Translations under genes and position numbers: made by a program
Shown here: positions 36,732-45,897 of the stretch, in pieces
How positions within the stretch are numbered: the first letter of the stretch is position 1
Layout: every line of letters begins with the position of its first letter
Assembly: GCF_913773635.1 (NCBI RefSeq)
Contig: NZ_CAJYGQ010000007.1
Coordinates: 186,001 to 250,000 of the forward strand
Reading direction: 5' to 3'
Length of the DNA: 64,000 nt
Source of the DNA: an uncultured Mucilaginibacter sp.
GTDB taxonomy: Bacteria; Bacteroidota; Bacteroidia; Sphingobacteriales; Sphingobacteriaceae
Notes under the pieces: model-generated
Databases searched by the model: none
Seen by the model: the letters and a program-made list of their open reading frames with translations, nothing else
Told to the model about the DNA's origin: nothing

Positions 36732-37582
36732 AGCAGCGGAGTGTTAACCAGTTGTTCTAAAGACAGCTCGGGTGTACATGAAGTTACTAATATGCCCTCG
36801 GCCAGCAGCTGGTTAAGCAAAGCTGGTATTTCACCGGCGTTACATATAATGCTTGCTCCGTTAATGCCAAGGGTAGGGCTGTATTTGTGCAGCACTACCG
36901 ATGAGGCAATGTTTTGAGCCGTAATGTTAAAATTATGAATATGATGGCTAATAAGCTGTGCAGTGGTGCCTTGATTTACCAGCCGTCCCTTATCCATTAC
37001 ATACAGGTAGTTGCAGCACTTGGTAAGTTCGCCCATGAGGTGCGATGAGAGTAGGATTGATATATTTTCCTTTATGGCTAAATCAGTTATCAGGTTGATT
37101 AACGCCGTAACCCCAATAGGGTCTAAGCCCGAAAAAGGTTCATCAAGCACCAGGTATTCGGGGTCATTGAGCAGGGCAATAGCTATGCCCAGGCGCTGCT
37201 TCATTCCTAATGAAAAGTTGCGGACAGGGTCTTTGCGATCAACAGGTAGCCCAACTTTTAACAGGCTTTGATGGATAGCCTCTTTGTTTGCCGGTGCGCC
37301 TTGTATGCCGGCAAATAGTTTAATATTGTCGTAAGCGTTAAGATATGGATATAAACCGGGGCGTTCAATAATGCCGCCAACCGGCTTGTTGCGTTGCGAT
37401 GCCATAATTAGCTTACCCGAATCTGGCTTGATTAGGCCGCAAAGGATACGAAACAGCGTGGTTTTACCTGCCCCGTTGCGCCCAAGTAAACCACATACCT
37501 GGCCCGGCAGCATTTGTATTGATACATCATCAAGTGCTTTGCCTGATGAATAAGATTTACTTAAATGAATGGCTTCGAGCAT
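36728..37582 (-). CDS. ABC transporter ATP-binding protein
   Basis: Motor subunit of 284 residues for the ABC-2 permease. Walker A is GLLGRNGAGKTT (about 31-42), the signature is NFSLGMKQRLGIA (about 133), Walker B is YLVLDEPFSGLDP (about 154-166), and the switch histidine is in LLSSHLMGEL. All ATPase residues are intact. The C-terminal 80 residues, after MDKGRLVNQGTTAQL, are an extension typical of the CcmA/NatA-type proteins. Its start codon directly follows the stop of the upstream 180-residue gene, and it overlaps the permease gene by four bases. Confidence 0.95.
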   Translation of the reverse strand: MLEAIHLSKSYSSGKALDDVSIQMLPGQVCGLLGRNGAGKTTLFRILCGLIKPDSGKLIMASQRNKPVGGIIERPGLYPYLNAYDNIKLFAGIQGAPANKEAIHQSLLKVGLPVDRKDPVRNFSLGMKQRLGIAIALLNDPEYLVLDEPFSGLDPIGVTALINLITDLAIKENISILLSSHLMGELTKCCNYLYVMDKGRLVNQGTTAQLISHHIHNFNITAQNIASSVVLHKYSPTLGINGASIICNAGEIPALLNQLLAEGILVTSCTPELSLEQLVNTPLL

Positions 37583-38125
37583 TTACGCAGGTAATCCGGC
37601 AGACAAATCCCGGTAGTTAAATTTTGGCTCATAATGCTTTTCCATGAACGTACGCGACCAAAAATATTTTTTAAATAAAAAGAAAGGATCTTTAATCATA
37701 AAGTGAGGTATGAAGTGATACCACTTAATGCCTAACCGGCGGTAATATCTTAGTACCTCATCTTCCATACCCAGTTCGCGGGCGGCCACTAAAAACGCAG
37801 TGCGCTGGCACTTTGAACCCTTATACAAGCGGGCAATTTTAGGTGTAAAGCCATGTATAAATAGATAATCTTTTATACGCTTGTAGTTTTGAAAACGCGA
37901 CCAACCATCCATCACCACCATAAATATATGGCTGAAAGCAAATATCACGCTACCGAGCCAAAAGATACTAATAAGCATAGCTTCGGCAGCATATGCTGCT
38001 TTGAATTTGTTCCAGTAAAAAAGCGTCTCTATAAAAAACAGAATGGTTGAATAATACAGCAGCGCCCCAACATTCCAAAATGAAATAATGGTATTGGGTT
38101 GTTTTGGCAGCGTTATTAAATTCAT
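37583..38125 (-). CDS. Unknown two-helix membrane protein of the ABC-2 operon
   Basis: I do not recognise this 180-residue protein. Two hydrophobic helices are seen at about 17-38 (VGALLYYSTILFFIETLF) and 47-70 (AEAMLISIFWLGSVIFAF), followed by a basic, aromatic soluble part (FIHGFTPKIARLYKGSKCQR, YYRRLGIKWYHFIPHFMIK). No known catalytic motif is evident. It is the first gene of the operon and its stop directly abuts the ATPase start, so it is probably an accessory or regulatory subunit of the exporter. Confidence 0.7.
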   Translation of the reverse strand: MNLITLPKQPNTIISFWNVGALLYYSTILFFIETLFYWNKFKAAYAAEAMLISIFWLGSVIFAFSHIFMVVMDGWSRFQNYKRIKDYLFIHGFTPKIARLYKGSKCQRTAFLVAARELGMEDEVLRYYRRLGIKWYHFIPHFMIKDPFFLFKKYFWSRTFMEKHYEPKFNYRDLSAGLPA

Positions 38126-38269
38126 TACGGTTGTAAAGATACTTTAACGATTAATTAACACAAGTAATATATATTGATTAAACAAAAGTTGAGTTGTTGC
38201 AACTACGAAAACATTTTATAGCAGATGTACAGAGCATAGCTTGGAATACGCGAAATTGTATTACTCACC

Positions 38270-40729
38270 TTACTTTTTAGGCTGACTTAGCAGATTGACG
38301 AATAAACGATAGGCACCAGGTACACCTGCAGGTAGTTGCCTGAAAAATGCCAAGGATGTATACACATAACGTCCCTTACCATAATTTGCGGTTATTAATG
38401 ATCCGCTTTTAGGTGTTTCGCCAGCATCATTTATTTCAAAAACTGTTTGATACTCTGGTGCAACAGCACTTACAAAGTAGAGGCCACGCTCCTGTACCCA
38501 ACCATCAAAATCAGCTTGAGTTATTTTGTTAGGATAGTTTAACAAAGCGCTTTGAGGATTGGTAACGGTGATTTTAGCAAGCTCATCAGTTACACGCTCA
38601 TTAACCGGACGAAAAGGGTAGGGGCCCAGCTGTTGCGTTGCCAACCCTGCCGGGTTATTATACTGCACTACCAAATTGCCTCCGTTTTTCACATATTCCA
38701 TTAGTTTAGGTTGCTCAAAAGCCAGGCGCTCATCAACGTTATAGGCACGCACGCCGGTAATTATAGCATCGTAAACCGAAAGGTCGCCATTCATTATTTC
38801 GTTCTCGGTAAGTATGTGAACATCATAGCCAATCTGTGTAAGGCTTTGAGCAACAAAATCTCCGGCCCCGTTAATGTAGCCAATTCTTTTACCCACCGTT
38901 TTAAGATCAATGTTAACCAGTTTAGCTTGAGCTGGTGGAAACAAGCTTATGTTAGGAATGTGCTCGTATTGTATGCGTTGCAAACCGTAGCCGTAGTTTT
39001 TGCCGTTTACGTTCACAACTGCTTCGGCGGTGCCGTTGGATGCGTTTGTTTGCGGGGTTATAATGAATTTGGCAGTCCATTCATCTCCCTTCTTTTTATT
39101 ATTAAAAAATATTTTGGTGGGGCTTATTTGCCAGCCGGCTACAGGTTTAATGCTGATGCTGCCATTGCCATTTATAAAGCTTTTGAGCTTTACCTGTAGC
39201 GTTTGTGATTGTTTTGTGCTGTAAACGTATACTTTGTTGCTTATTGTTGCGGTAACGGGCGGAGCTATTTCAATGGGTTGGTAAAGCTCGCCACGTACCG
39301 GATCTACATATTTATAAACCAGCTTACGATTATATTGAATTGATTTACCAGCAATTTCAAAGGTGTACGAAACGCTTAAAGCATCAGGGTTTTCGGGATT
39401 ACCGGCAACCTCGTTGTTGGGTAGTGTATAGGTGCCAATGCCATGTGGAGCATTAAGCCAGTAAGGTTGCGTAATTTTGTTAGCAACAGCCATTTGATTA
39501 TATGTTTTTAGCTCATTGGCTTGTATAACCTGTGCATTGCTTGTAAACGTTTGTGAGTTGTTCTGAATGCTTAGGCTTTGCAGTTTTATGTCGTTGCCAT
39601 AACGGCTAAGCACTTGCGACCGGACAGCAATGCTGTCTCCAAGGGCGTATGCTGCTTCGGCGGCGTAGCTTTCAAACCATAGCCCGGCACATGATGCTAT
39701 TAAATTGTCAAGTTCCGTTAGTTTAAGCGTGCGCCAATAGTAATCATCCACTTTTTCAATCTTCGTTCTGAGCTTTATTAATTCGGGAACTGATTTCTCA
39801 GGGGCATCAGCATTAAAGTCTTTTACAATAGCTGCTACATTTTTTTCAATGTCCTCGCCGCCTTTAATTTTTTTCCAGGTAGTGTTAGTGCCATCAAGTA
39901 ACCCTTCTTTAGGAGCATCGCCCAAAAGGTTTTTAAAATATTCGTATGATTGTCCGCGTTGACGGGCCGAACCAAACCCTTGCGATTTATGGTTTGAACG
40001 ACTTTCGGCAGCAATTTCGCCATAGCCTTTGCCTAAAACCGGGTTATACACGCCCACATCAATCTTAAACTGATCGGGCGAGGTAGTATTGGTACTGCCA
40101 AAATTAAAGGTGTTCCACATCAGGCGTTTGGCCTGCCACGGTTGCACATACTTAAGTTGTTCGGGGTAGCGCTTTGCATCGGCCGCTGCACTAAAAGCTT
40201 CCTGCGCTAATATAGCCGATGAGGTATGATGCCCGTGTCCGCCCTCGCCAGTGGTTGGAAAGCGGCAAATCATTACATCGGGCTTAAACTGGCGTATAAC
40301 CCATACCATATCGCCCAGTATTTTGTTGCGGTCCCAAATTTTTAATGTTTCATCAGGTCCCTTGCTAAAGCCAAAATCATTTGCGCGGCTAAAAAACTGC
40401 TCTGCGCCATCCACCCGGCGGGCAGCCAGTAATTCCTGCGTACGTATTAATCCCAATAGCTCGGCCTGCTCATTGCCAATCAGGTTTTGACCGCCGTCTC
40501 CTCGGGTTAAGGCAAGGTAGCCGGTGCGGTAGCCTTTCTCTTGAGCCAGGTAAGCTAACAAGCGCGTGTTCTCATCGTCGGGGTGGGCCGCTATGTAAAG
40601 TACACTCCCAAGCACGTTCAGCTTTTTAAGCTGTTGTTTAATGGTACTTAAATCGGCAGGGGGCGCGGTTTGTGCAAACAAGGCAGTAGTAGCAATTAAC
40701 GCAGTAAAAAGGCTTGTTAAAATTTTCAT
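38270..40729 (-). CDS. PIG-L family deacetylase-like protein with C-terminal extension
   Basis: Exported protein of 819 residues with a Sec signal (SLFTALIATTALFAQ). The PIG-L domain (about 35-300) has the zinc motif AAHPDDENTR (His49, Asp51, Asp52) and the distal ligand region GGHGHHTSS. The GlcNAc-PI or acetyl-sugar deacetylase family has this metal site. The remaining 500 residues are beta domains followed by a Rossmann-like segment (KRIGYINGAGDFVAQSLTQI, YDAIITGVRAYNVDERLAF). Such two-part proteins are common in Bacteroidota; the substrate is not known. I used the ATG before the signal peptide; an in-frame upstream start adds 16 residues without a signal. Diverges from the TetR gene. Confidence 0.82.
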   Translation of the reverse strand: MKILTSLFTALIATTALFAQTAPPADLSTIKQQLKKLNVLGSVLYIAAHPDDENTRLLAYLAQEKGYRTGYLALTRGDGGQNLIGNEQAELLGLIRTQELLAARRVDGAEQFFSRANDFGFSKGPDETLKIWDRNKILGDMVWVIRQFKPDVMICRFPTTGEGGHGHHTSSAILAQEAFSAAADAKRYPEQLKYVQPWQAKRLMWNTFNFGSTNTTSPDQFKIDVGVYNPVLGKGYGEIAAESRSNHKSQGFGSARQRGQSYEYFKNLLGDAPKEGLLDGTNTTWKKIKGGEDIEKNVAAIVKDFNADAPEKSVPELIKLRTKIEKVDDYYWRTLKLTELDNLIASCAGLWFESYAAEAAYALGDSIAVRSQVLSRYGNDIKLQSLSIQNNSQTFTSNAQVIQANELKTYNQMAVANKITQPYWLNAPHGIGTYTLPNNEVAGNPENPDALSVSYTFEIAGKSIQYNRKLVYKYVDPVRGELYQPIEIAPPVTATISNKVYVYSTKQSQTLQVKLKSFINGNGSISIKPVAGWQISPTKIFFNNKKKGDEWTAKFIITPQTNASNGTAEAVVNVNGKNYGYGLQRIQYEHIPNISLFPPAQAKLVNIDLKTVGKRIGYINGAGDFVAQSLTQIGYDVHILTENEIMNGDLSVYDAIITGVRAYNVDERLAFEQPKLMEYVKNGGNLVVQYNNPAGLATQQLGPYPFRPVNERVTDELAKITVTNPQSALLNYPNKITQADFDGWVQERGLYFVSAVAPEYQTVFEINDAGETPKSGSLITANYGKGRYVYTSLAFFRQLPAGVPGAYRLFVNLLSQPKK

Positions 40730-40975
40730 AAAAAGATGGCAATTGTAATACACCGGTACGTAATGTACAAATATCACTTTATAATGCTAATTGCCAAATG
40801 ATGGGCTTACATCCGTAAAGAAGTATTCACAATAAAAGGCATTACAATCCTCTTGCAACTTATTAAAAACAAATTAGAAAAATTTCTATTTACATTTTAA
40901 AATCCTAACTCCTTTAACGTAGCCAATTAAAGCCTTAATAACCATTTTACAAATGCATTACAAAAATGGAATATA

Positions 40976-41000
40976 TTAATCAATCGTTTGATTAAATTTG
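40976..41000 (+). promoter_or_regulatory. Operator palindrome overlapping the -7 element of the TetR-EmrAB operon
   Basis: TTAATCAA (40976-40983) and TTGATTAA (40988-40995) form perfect 8-base arms around TCGT. The -7-like TAAATTTG (40993-41000) starts inside the right arm. A bound repressor would cover the polymerase site. The adjacent TetR product is the obvious binder; the TetR ATG is 16 bases downstream. Confidence 0.62.
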
Positions 41001-41016
41001 TGCCATCAAAAAAGTA

Positions 41017-41664
41017 ATGGAAAAAGAAAAGACTGATAAAAGAGATCACATACTGGATGTAGCCGAAAGGGTATTTTCAGAACATGGTTTCGATGGCGCT
41101 TCAACCCGATTAATCTCGGGCGAAGCCGGTGTTAATATGGCCATGCTTAATTACTACTTCGGTTCAAAAGAGGGGTTGTTGCTTTCATTGTTTGAACGCC
41201 GCACATCAACCTTCCACAGCCTTATTCAAGGTATAGGCAACAATGAAAACATGAGCTCATGGCAAAAGGTGAGCGAATACGTTGAAGCTTACATCAACCG
41301 TGTATTTAGCAATAACTGTTTTCAAAAGGTAGTGCATCAGGAGTTGGCCGTACGTCGCACGGGTGAACTTGCTGATAAGATTACCGATATGATTATGCAA
41401 AATGTAATTGAATTCAGGAAAATTTTGCATGAAGGCATCGAACGCGGAGAGTTTAAAAATGACATTGATACCGAAATGGTAGTTGCCACGGTTTTTGGCG
41501 TTAAAGCTCAAATCGTTAACGCATCACATATATCATCATTAATGCTGGGTTATGATACGCAAGATCCACAAAACATGGTTGATAAGTTGAAACCACGGGT
41601 TACCGAATACCTCAAAAAACTGTTAAAAGCATATTTACTTACAGAACATGACAACGCTAAATAA
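41017..41664 (+). CDS. TetR/AcrR-family repressor of the EmrAB-type operon
   Basis: A 215-residue repressor. The helix-turn-helix is at about 28-50 (FDGASTRLISGEAGVNMAML followed by NYYFGSKEGLL), a canonical TetR recognition segment. The C-terminal helical domain (about 75-205) is of the TetR_C type with no recognised inducer. Its gene is the first of an efflux operon and overlaps the TolC-type gene by 17 bases, so it is likely co-translated. Together with the palindrome over the promoter this implies negative autoregulation released by a pump substrate. Confidence 0.93.
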   Translation: MEKEKTDKRDHILDVAERVFSEHGFDGASTRLISGEAGVNMAMLNYYFGSKEGLLLSLFERRTSTFHSLIQGIGNNENMSSWQKVSEYVEAYINRVFSNNCFQKVVHQELAVRRTGELADKITDMIMQNVIEFRKILHEGIERGEFKNDIDTEMVVATVFGVKAQIVNASHISSLMLGYDTQDPQNMVDKLKPRVTEYLKKLLKAYLLTEHDNAK

Positions 41665-43015
41665 TACAACCACTATCACTTACGCCTTTAAGCGGGTGCC
41701 CAAATTGGTACGTTTGGGTATTTTAGCCGCTGCAACGGGCATGCTGTTTGGCAGTACAGCATACGCTCAGGAAAGGACGTTAACGCTGGAGGAAGCCATT
41801 AAGCTGGGCCTCGAAAACAGTAAAACGTTGAAACTGTCGCAATCAAAAATTGATCAGGCGGTATCACAGTATAACCAGGCTAAAGACAAGGCATTGCCAA
41901 CTGCATCGGCAAGCTTTATGTATAGCAGGGCACAAATACCTGCAAACACGCTGAATCTTGGTCAGGAATCATTAAGCCTCCCTAAAAGCGCCAATGCTAA
42001 CCTGGGCATCGTATCAGTTGAAGAGGTTATCTATGGCGGCGGACGTTTTCGCTACGCCAAAGAATCAACCGACTTACTGGTTAATGTTGCCAAGCTTGAT
42101 GTAGAAAAAGACCGCGAGCAAATTGCTTACAACATTGTAAATGCTTACTACGATTTGTACCGTGTTGTACAAAGCAAAAGCGTGGTTGAACAAAGCATTA
42201 AGTCAATAGATCAGCAAATACACCAGGCGCAGCGTTTTTTTGAACAAGGCCTGGTTACTAAAAATGATGTATTGCGTTTCCAACTACAGCGCTCAAACAT
42301 TGAACTGAACGGTATTGATTTGGAAAACAACCGTAAGGTAATCAACTACAACCTTAACATATTATTGGGCCTGCCTGATGAAACACAATTAAACGTGTCG
42401 CAAATTCCGGTTGCACAACGCACGGTTGCTCCTTTGCAAAGCTACCGCGACAGCGCCCTTGCAATTCGCGAGGAACTGAAGCAGCAGGATTTGCGCACCA
42501 AATATGCTGATGTAAACATCAAAAATATTCAGGCCGAAAAGTTGCCAACCCTGGCTGCAACTGCAGGTTTATATTATGTTAACGCATCGGCCAATCCGCT
42601 GCCTAACAATGGTAAATATATCACTCCGCTTACTGCAGGTTTAGCACTATCATGGAACTTTGGCTCATTATGGACTAACAAAAACAAGGTTAACGAAGCC
42701 CGCATTCAGCGCGAGGAAACCGTGATTAATAAAGGTATTATAACCGATAACATTAAGAACGAGGTTAACCAGAGCTATCAAAACTATGTGAAGGCAGTTG
42801 ACAAAATAAAGCTGCTTGAAACATCAATAGCGCAGGCAAATGAAAACAACCGCATATTAACGTCAAAATATGCAAACAGTACAGCATCAGCTACCGACCG
42901 TGCCGATGCCGAGACCCTACTCTACCAGGCGCAAATTAATCTGGAACTGGCCAAGGCCGATGCCGGGCTAGCCTACTACAATCTTTTAAAAGCAACCGGA
43001 AAACTTACTAAGTAA
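41648..43015 (+). CDS. TolC-family outer-membrane efflux protein
   Basis: Outer-membrane channel of 455 residues for an EmrAB-type pump. A long N terminus precedes a hydrophobic export signal ending AYAQ (about residue 40). Two OEP halves follow: LEEAIKLGLENSKTLKLS with SQYNQAKDKALPTASAS, and EELKQQDLRTKYADVNIKNI with LELAKADAGLAYYNLLKATG near the C terminus. There is no lipobox, unlike the RND channel in this window. The start overlaps the TetR gene by 17 bases. The EmrA-like gene follows after 25 bases. Confidence 0.92.
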   Translation: MTTLNNTTTITYAFKRVPKLVRLGILAAATGMLFGSTAYAQERTLTLEEAIKLGLENSKTLKLSQSKIDQAVSQYNQAKDKALPTASASFMYSRAQIPANTLNLGQESLSLPKSANANLGIVSVEEVIYGGGRFRYAKESTDLLVNVAKLDVEKDREQIAYNIVNAYYDLYRVVQSKSVVEQSIKSIDQQIHQAQRFFEQGLVTKNDVLRFQLQRSNIELNGIDLENNRKVINYNLNILLGLPDETQLNVSQIPVAQRTVAPLQSYRDSALAIREELKQQDLRTKYADVNIKNIQAEKLPTLAATAGLYYVNASANPLPNNGKYITPLTAGLALSWNFGSLWTNKNKVNEARIQREETVINKGIITDNIKNEVNQSYQNYVKAVDKIKLLETSIAQANENNRILTSKYANSTASATDRADAETLLYQAQINLELAKADAGLAYYNLLKATGKLTK

Positions 43016-43040
43016 TAACACTCTACAACGCAATAACAAA

Positions 43041-44102
43041 ATGGCACAAGAACAAGAAATACAACAGGAAGAGAAAAAGAAACCTAATAAGGTTATTCCT
43101 ATTATATTAGCCATCGTACTCATTGGTGGCGCAATATTTGGCATAAAAGAATACATTTATGCAAGTAAGCACGAGGATACAGATGATGCTCAGATTGATG
43201 CTGATATAAGCCCGGTTGTGGCACGTGTAGGCGGATATGTTGACAGCATATTTTTTGAAGATAACCAACACGTAAACAAAGGCCAGGAACTGGTTAAAAT
43301 TGACGACCGCGATTACAAGGTTAAATTAGAGCAGGCACAGGCTGCCCAGCAAGGTGCAGGTGCTAACGTTGGTGTTGGCCAATCACAAATTTTTACTACG
43401 CAAGCTAACTCGGCAAGCGCTAAAGCTGAAGTAACGTCTGCAGCTTCAAAGCTGGAGAAAACTCAGAAGGATTATGCCCGCTATGCTAACCTGGTAAAAG
43501 ATGGTTCAATTACCCAGCAGCAATTTGATCAGGCAAAGTCTGACCTGGATGTTGCCCGTGCTAACTATAAAGCAGCGCAAGACCAGTATAAGGCAGCACA
43601 AGAGCAGGTTAACACAACACGCAAACAATTAAAGGTTACCAATACAGGCGTTGATGCCCGCCAGGCTGATGTTGACTTTGCCAAGCTACAGTTAAGCTAT
43701 ACTACTATTAATGCTCCTGCCAGTGGCATTACCTCTAAAAAGAGCGTGCAAATTGGTCAGTTAGTACAAGCAGGTCAAACCTTGTTTTCGGTAGTTAATG
43801 ACAATAGCTTATATATTACTGCCAACTTTAAAGAAACTCAGTTGGAGCACTTGCGTAACGGCCAAAAGGTTAAAGTTGAGGTTGACGCATTCCCTGATCT
43901 TGAGCTGGAAGGTTCGGTGTATAACTTTTCACCCGCTACAGGCGCACGCTTTTCACTTCTGCCACCAGATAACGCTACCGGTAACTTTGTAAAAGTAGTT
44001 CAGCGTGTACCGGTAAAAATAAAAATCAATGCTAACAAAGAAACTTTAGACAAGCTGCGCGCTGGTATGAGCGTAAACGTATCGGTTTCTATTAAAGACT
44101 AA
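43041..44102 (+). CDS. HlyD/EmrA-like membrane-fusion protein
   Basis: Inner-membrane-anchored adaptor of 353 residues. A basic start (KKKPNK) precedes one helix at about 18-36 (VIPIILAIVLIGGAIFGI). The first lipoyl half is YVDSIFFEDNQHVNKGQELV. A long coiled-coil hairpin (about 95-205, rich in Ala, Gln and Lys) comes next, then the second half (YTTINAPASGITSKKSVQIG) and the beta-barrel with FKETQLEHLRNGQKVKVEVD, the EmrA hallmark. It acts between the DHA2 pump encoded six bases downstream and the TolC channel encoded upstream. Confidence 0.94.
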   Translation: MAQEQEIQQEEKKKPNKVIPIILAIVLIGGAIFGIKEYIYASKHEDTDDAQIDADISPVVARVGGYVDSIFFEDNQHVNKGQELVKIDDRDYKVKLEQAQAAQQGAGANVGVGQSQIFTTQANSASAKAEVTSAASKLEKTQKDYARYANLVKDGSITQQQFDQAKSDLDVARANYKAAQDQYKAAQEQVNTTRKQLKVTNTGVDARQADVDFAKLQLSYTTINAPASGITSKKSVQIGQLVQAGQTLFSVVNDNSLYITANFKETQLEHLRNGQKVKVEVDAFPDLELEGSVYNFSPATGARFSLLPPDNATGNFVKVVQRVPVKIKINANKETLDKLRAGMSVNVSVSIKD

Positions 44103-44107
44103 TTAAA

Positions 44108-45655
44108 ATGGCCGAAGTAGGATTTAAAAAGTGGATCATTACCATTACGGTAATTACAGCTTCGTTATTGGAGCTAATTGATACCACTATTGTAAACGTA
44201 TCCTTGCCAACCATACAAGGTAACCTTGGTGCCACATTAGAAGATGTGGCCTGGATTACCACAGGCTATGCCGTAGCTAACGTAATTATTCTGCCTATGT
44301 CGGGTTGGCTGGGTAGTTTTTTTGGGCGAAAAAATTACTTTTTAGCCTCTATTGTTATATTTACCATTGCCTCATTCTTATGTGGTAATGCAACCAGTTT
44401 GGCTGAGCTGGTTATATTCCGAATTTTGCAGGGTATGGCCGGCGGTGGCCTAATATCAACCTCACAAGCTATATTGCTTGAAACCTGGCCACGCGAGCAG
44501 GTGGGCACCGCAACTGCGTTATTTGGTTTAGGTGCCGTAGTAGGCCCAACAGTGGGCCCAACCATTGGTGGCTATATAACCGATCATTACTCATGGCCAT
44601 GGATATTTTATGTTAATATTCCAGTAGGTATACTTGCAGCTATATTCACCATAATGTATGTGCGTAAAACCCCACGCACCGGGCGCGATAAGCCTATTGA
44701 CTGGTGGGGTATTTTATTACTTGCCGTTGCTGTGGGTAGTTTGCAAACCATTTTGGAAAAAGGTGAATCAGAAGATTGGTTTGCAACACCATACATAACC
44801 GCATTAACTGCAACATCAGTAGTAGGTGTGTTACTATTCATATGGCGCGAGCTCACAACCGACCACCCTATAGTAAATTTTGGCATCATGCGGCACCGTA
44901 GCTTTGCCATAGGTATGTTTACCTCCTTTATTTTAGGCTTTGGTTTATACGGATCTGTGTTTGTGTTCCCTATATTTTGTCAGGCGTTGCTAGGCTTTTC
45001 AGCACAGCAAACCGGTGAGCTTTTATTCCCAGGTGGATTATTTACCATTGTAATGATGCCATTTGTGGGTAAAATGCTTAATAAAGGTGTGCCGGCGCAA
45101 TTTATGGCTACTGTAGGTATGTTCCTGTTCTTTGTGTTTACGCATATGCTAAGCAACTCTACCCTGCAAACCGGTGAGGGCGACTTTTTTATACCGTTGG
45201 CTATCCGCGGTGTAGGTATGGCGTTACTATTTGTACCGTTAACTACACTGGCAATATCAGACCTTAAAGGTGCTGAGATTGGGCAGGGTGCAGGTTTGAA
45301 TAATATGATGCGTCAGTTAGGCGGTTCGTTTGGTATTGCAGCCTTAACAACTATTATACACATAAGGCAGCAAGGGCACCGCAACAATCTTTTGGTTAAC
45401 ATAAACGAATATAACCCAGCTTTTAACGAACGCCTGCAGGGTATGATTCATAACTTTATGGCACATGGCAAAAGTATGTTAGATGCTACTAAAATGGCTT
45501 ATGCGGCTATGGAAGGCACAATAACTAAACAGGCTATGTTGCTTACGTATGATGACGCCTATTGGCTTACCGGGCTGGTGATGCTGTTTTCAATACCGTT
45601 ACTGTATTTGCAGCCGTTTAAAAAGAACTTAAAGCCGGTTGCCGACGCTCACTAA
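44108..45655 (+). CDS. DHA2-family MFS multidrug exporter (EmrB-like)
   Basis: Proton-driven drug exporter of 515 residues with about 14 helices, the DHA2 number. The family start LLELIDTTIVNVSLPTIQGN contains the membrane-embedded Asp of motif D1. WITTGYAVANVIILPMSGWL, FFGRKNYFLASIVIFTIASF and VVGPTVGPTIGGYITDHYSW (motif C, antiporter signature) follow. The tail after the last helix is short. It starts six bases after the EmrA-like gene, completing an EmrAB-TolC system. No specific substrate can be named. Confidence 0.95.
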   Translation: MAEVGFKKWIITITVITASLLELIDTTIVNVSLPTIQGNLGATLEDVAWITTGYAVANVIILPMSGWLGSFFGRKNYFLASIVIFTIASFLCGNATSLAELVIFRILQGMAGGGLISTSQAILLETWPREQVGTATALFGLGAVVGPTVGPTIGGYITDHYSWPWIFYVNIPVGILAAIFTIMYVRKTPRTGRDKPIDWWGILLLAVAVGSLQTILEKGESEDWFATPYITALTATSVVGVLLFIWRELTTDHPIVNFGIMRHRSFAIGMFTSFILGFGLYGSVFVFPIFCQALLGFSAQQTGELLFPGGLFTIVMMPFVGKMLNKGVPAQFMATVGMFLFFVFTHMLSNSTLQTGEGDFFIPLAIRGVGMALLFVPLTTLAISDLKGAEIGQGAGLNNMMRQLGGSFGIAALTTIIHIRQQGHRNNLLVNINEYNPAFNERLQGMIHNFMAHGKSMLDATKMAYAAMEGTITKQAMLLTYDDAYWLTGLVMLFSIPLLYLQPFKKNLKPVADAH

Positions 45656-45667
45656 GAGGAAAAATAA

Positions 45668-45697
45668 AAGCCGTTCTGGAGTCATGCAGAACGGCTT
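45668..45697. terminator. Stem-loop after the emrB-like gene
   Basis: Perfect 11-base stem AAGCCGTTCTG / CAGAACGGCTT with an 8-base loop, 12 bases after the stop. The plus-strand flank is A-rich, not T-rich, so classical termination on this strand is doubtful; the better terminator may be the hairpin at 45846. Confidence 0.45.
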
Positions 45698-45845
45698 AAA
45701 AAAACAATTAAATTGTTGTTTGTTTATTCTCAAAGCTTGCTAACCTGGTTGAAGCAGATAGCCCGCTAAAAGAACGTTTAATCTTGGTTATAAATATAGC
45801 TTTACTTTTAATTAAAAACAAGCGTATTTAACGATAGAATTAAAG

Positions 45846-45880
45846 AAGGGGTGGTTTCACTGTGTGAACCACCCCTTTTT
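45846..45880. terminator. Bidirectional terminator between emrB-like and AhpD-like genes
   Basis: Stem AAGGGGTGGTTTCAC / GTGAACCACCCCTT with one bulged T, loop TGT, followed by five T residues on the plus strand. It lies between convergent genes, 17 bases from the AhpD-like stop. The bases from 45698 to 45845 show no other element. Confidence 0.8.
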
Positions 45881-45897
45881 ATTACGTAACATTTTTG

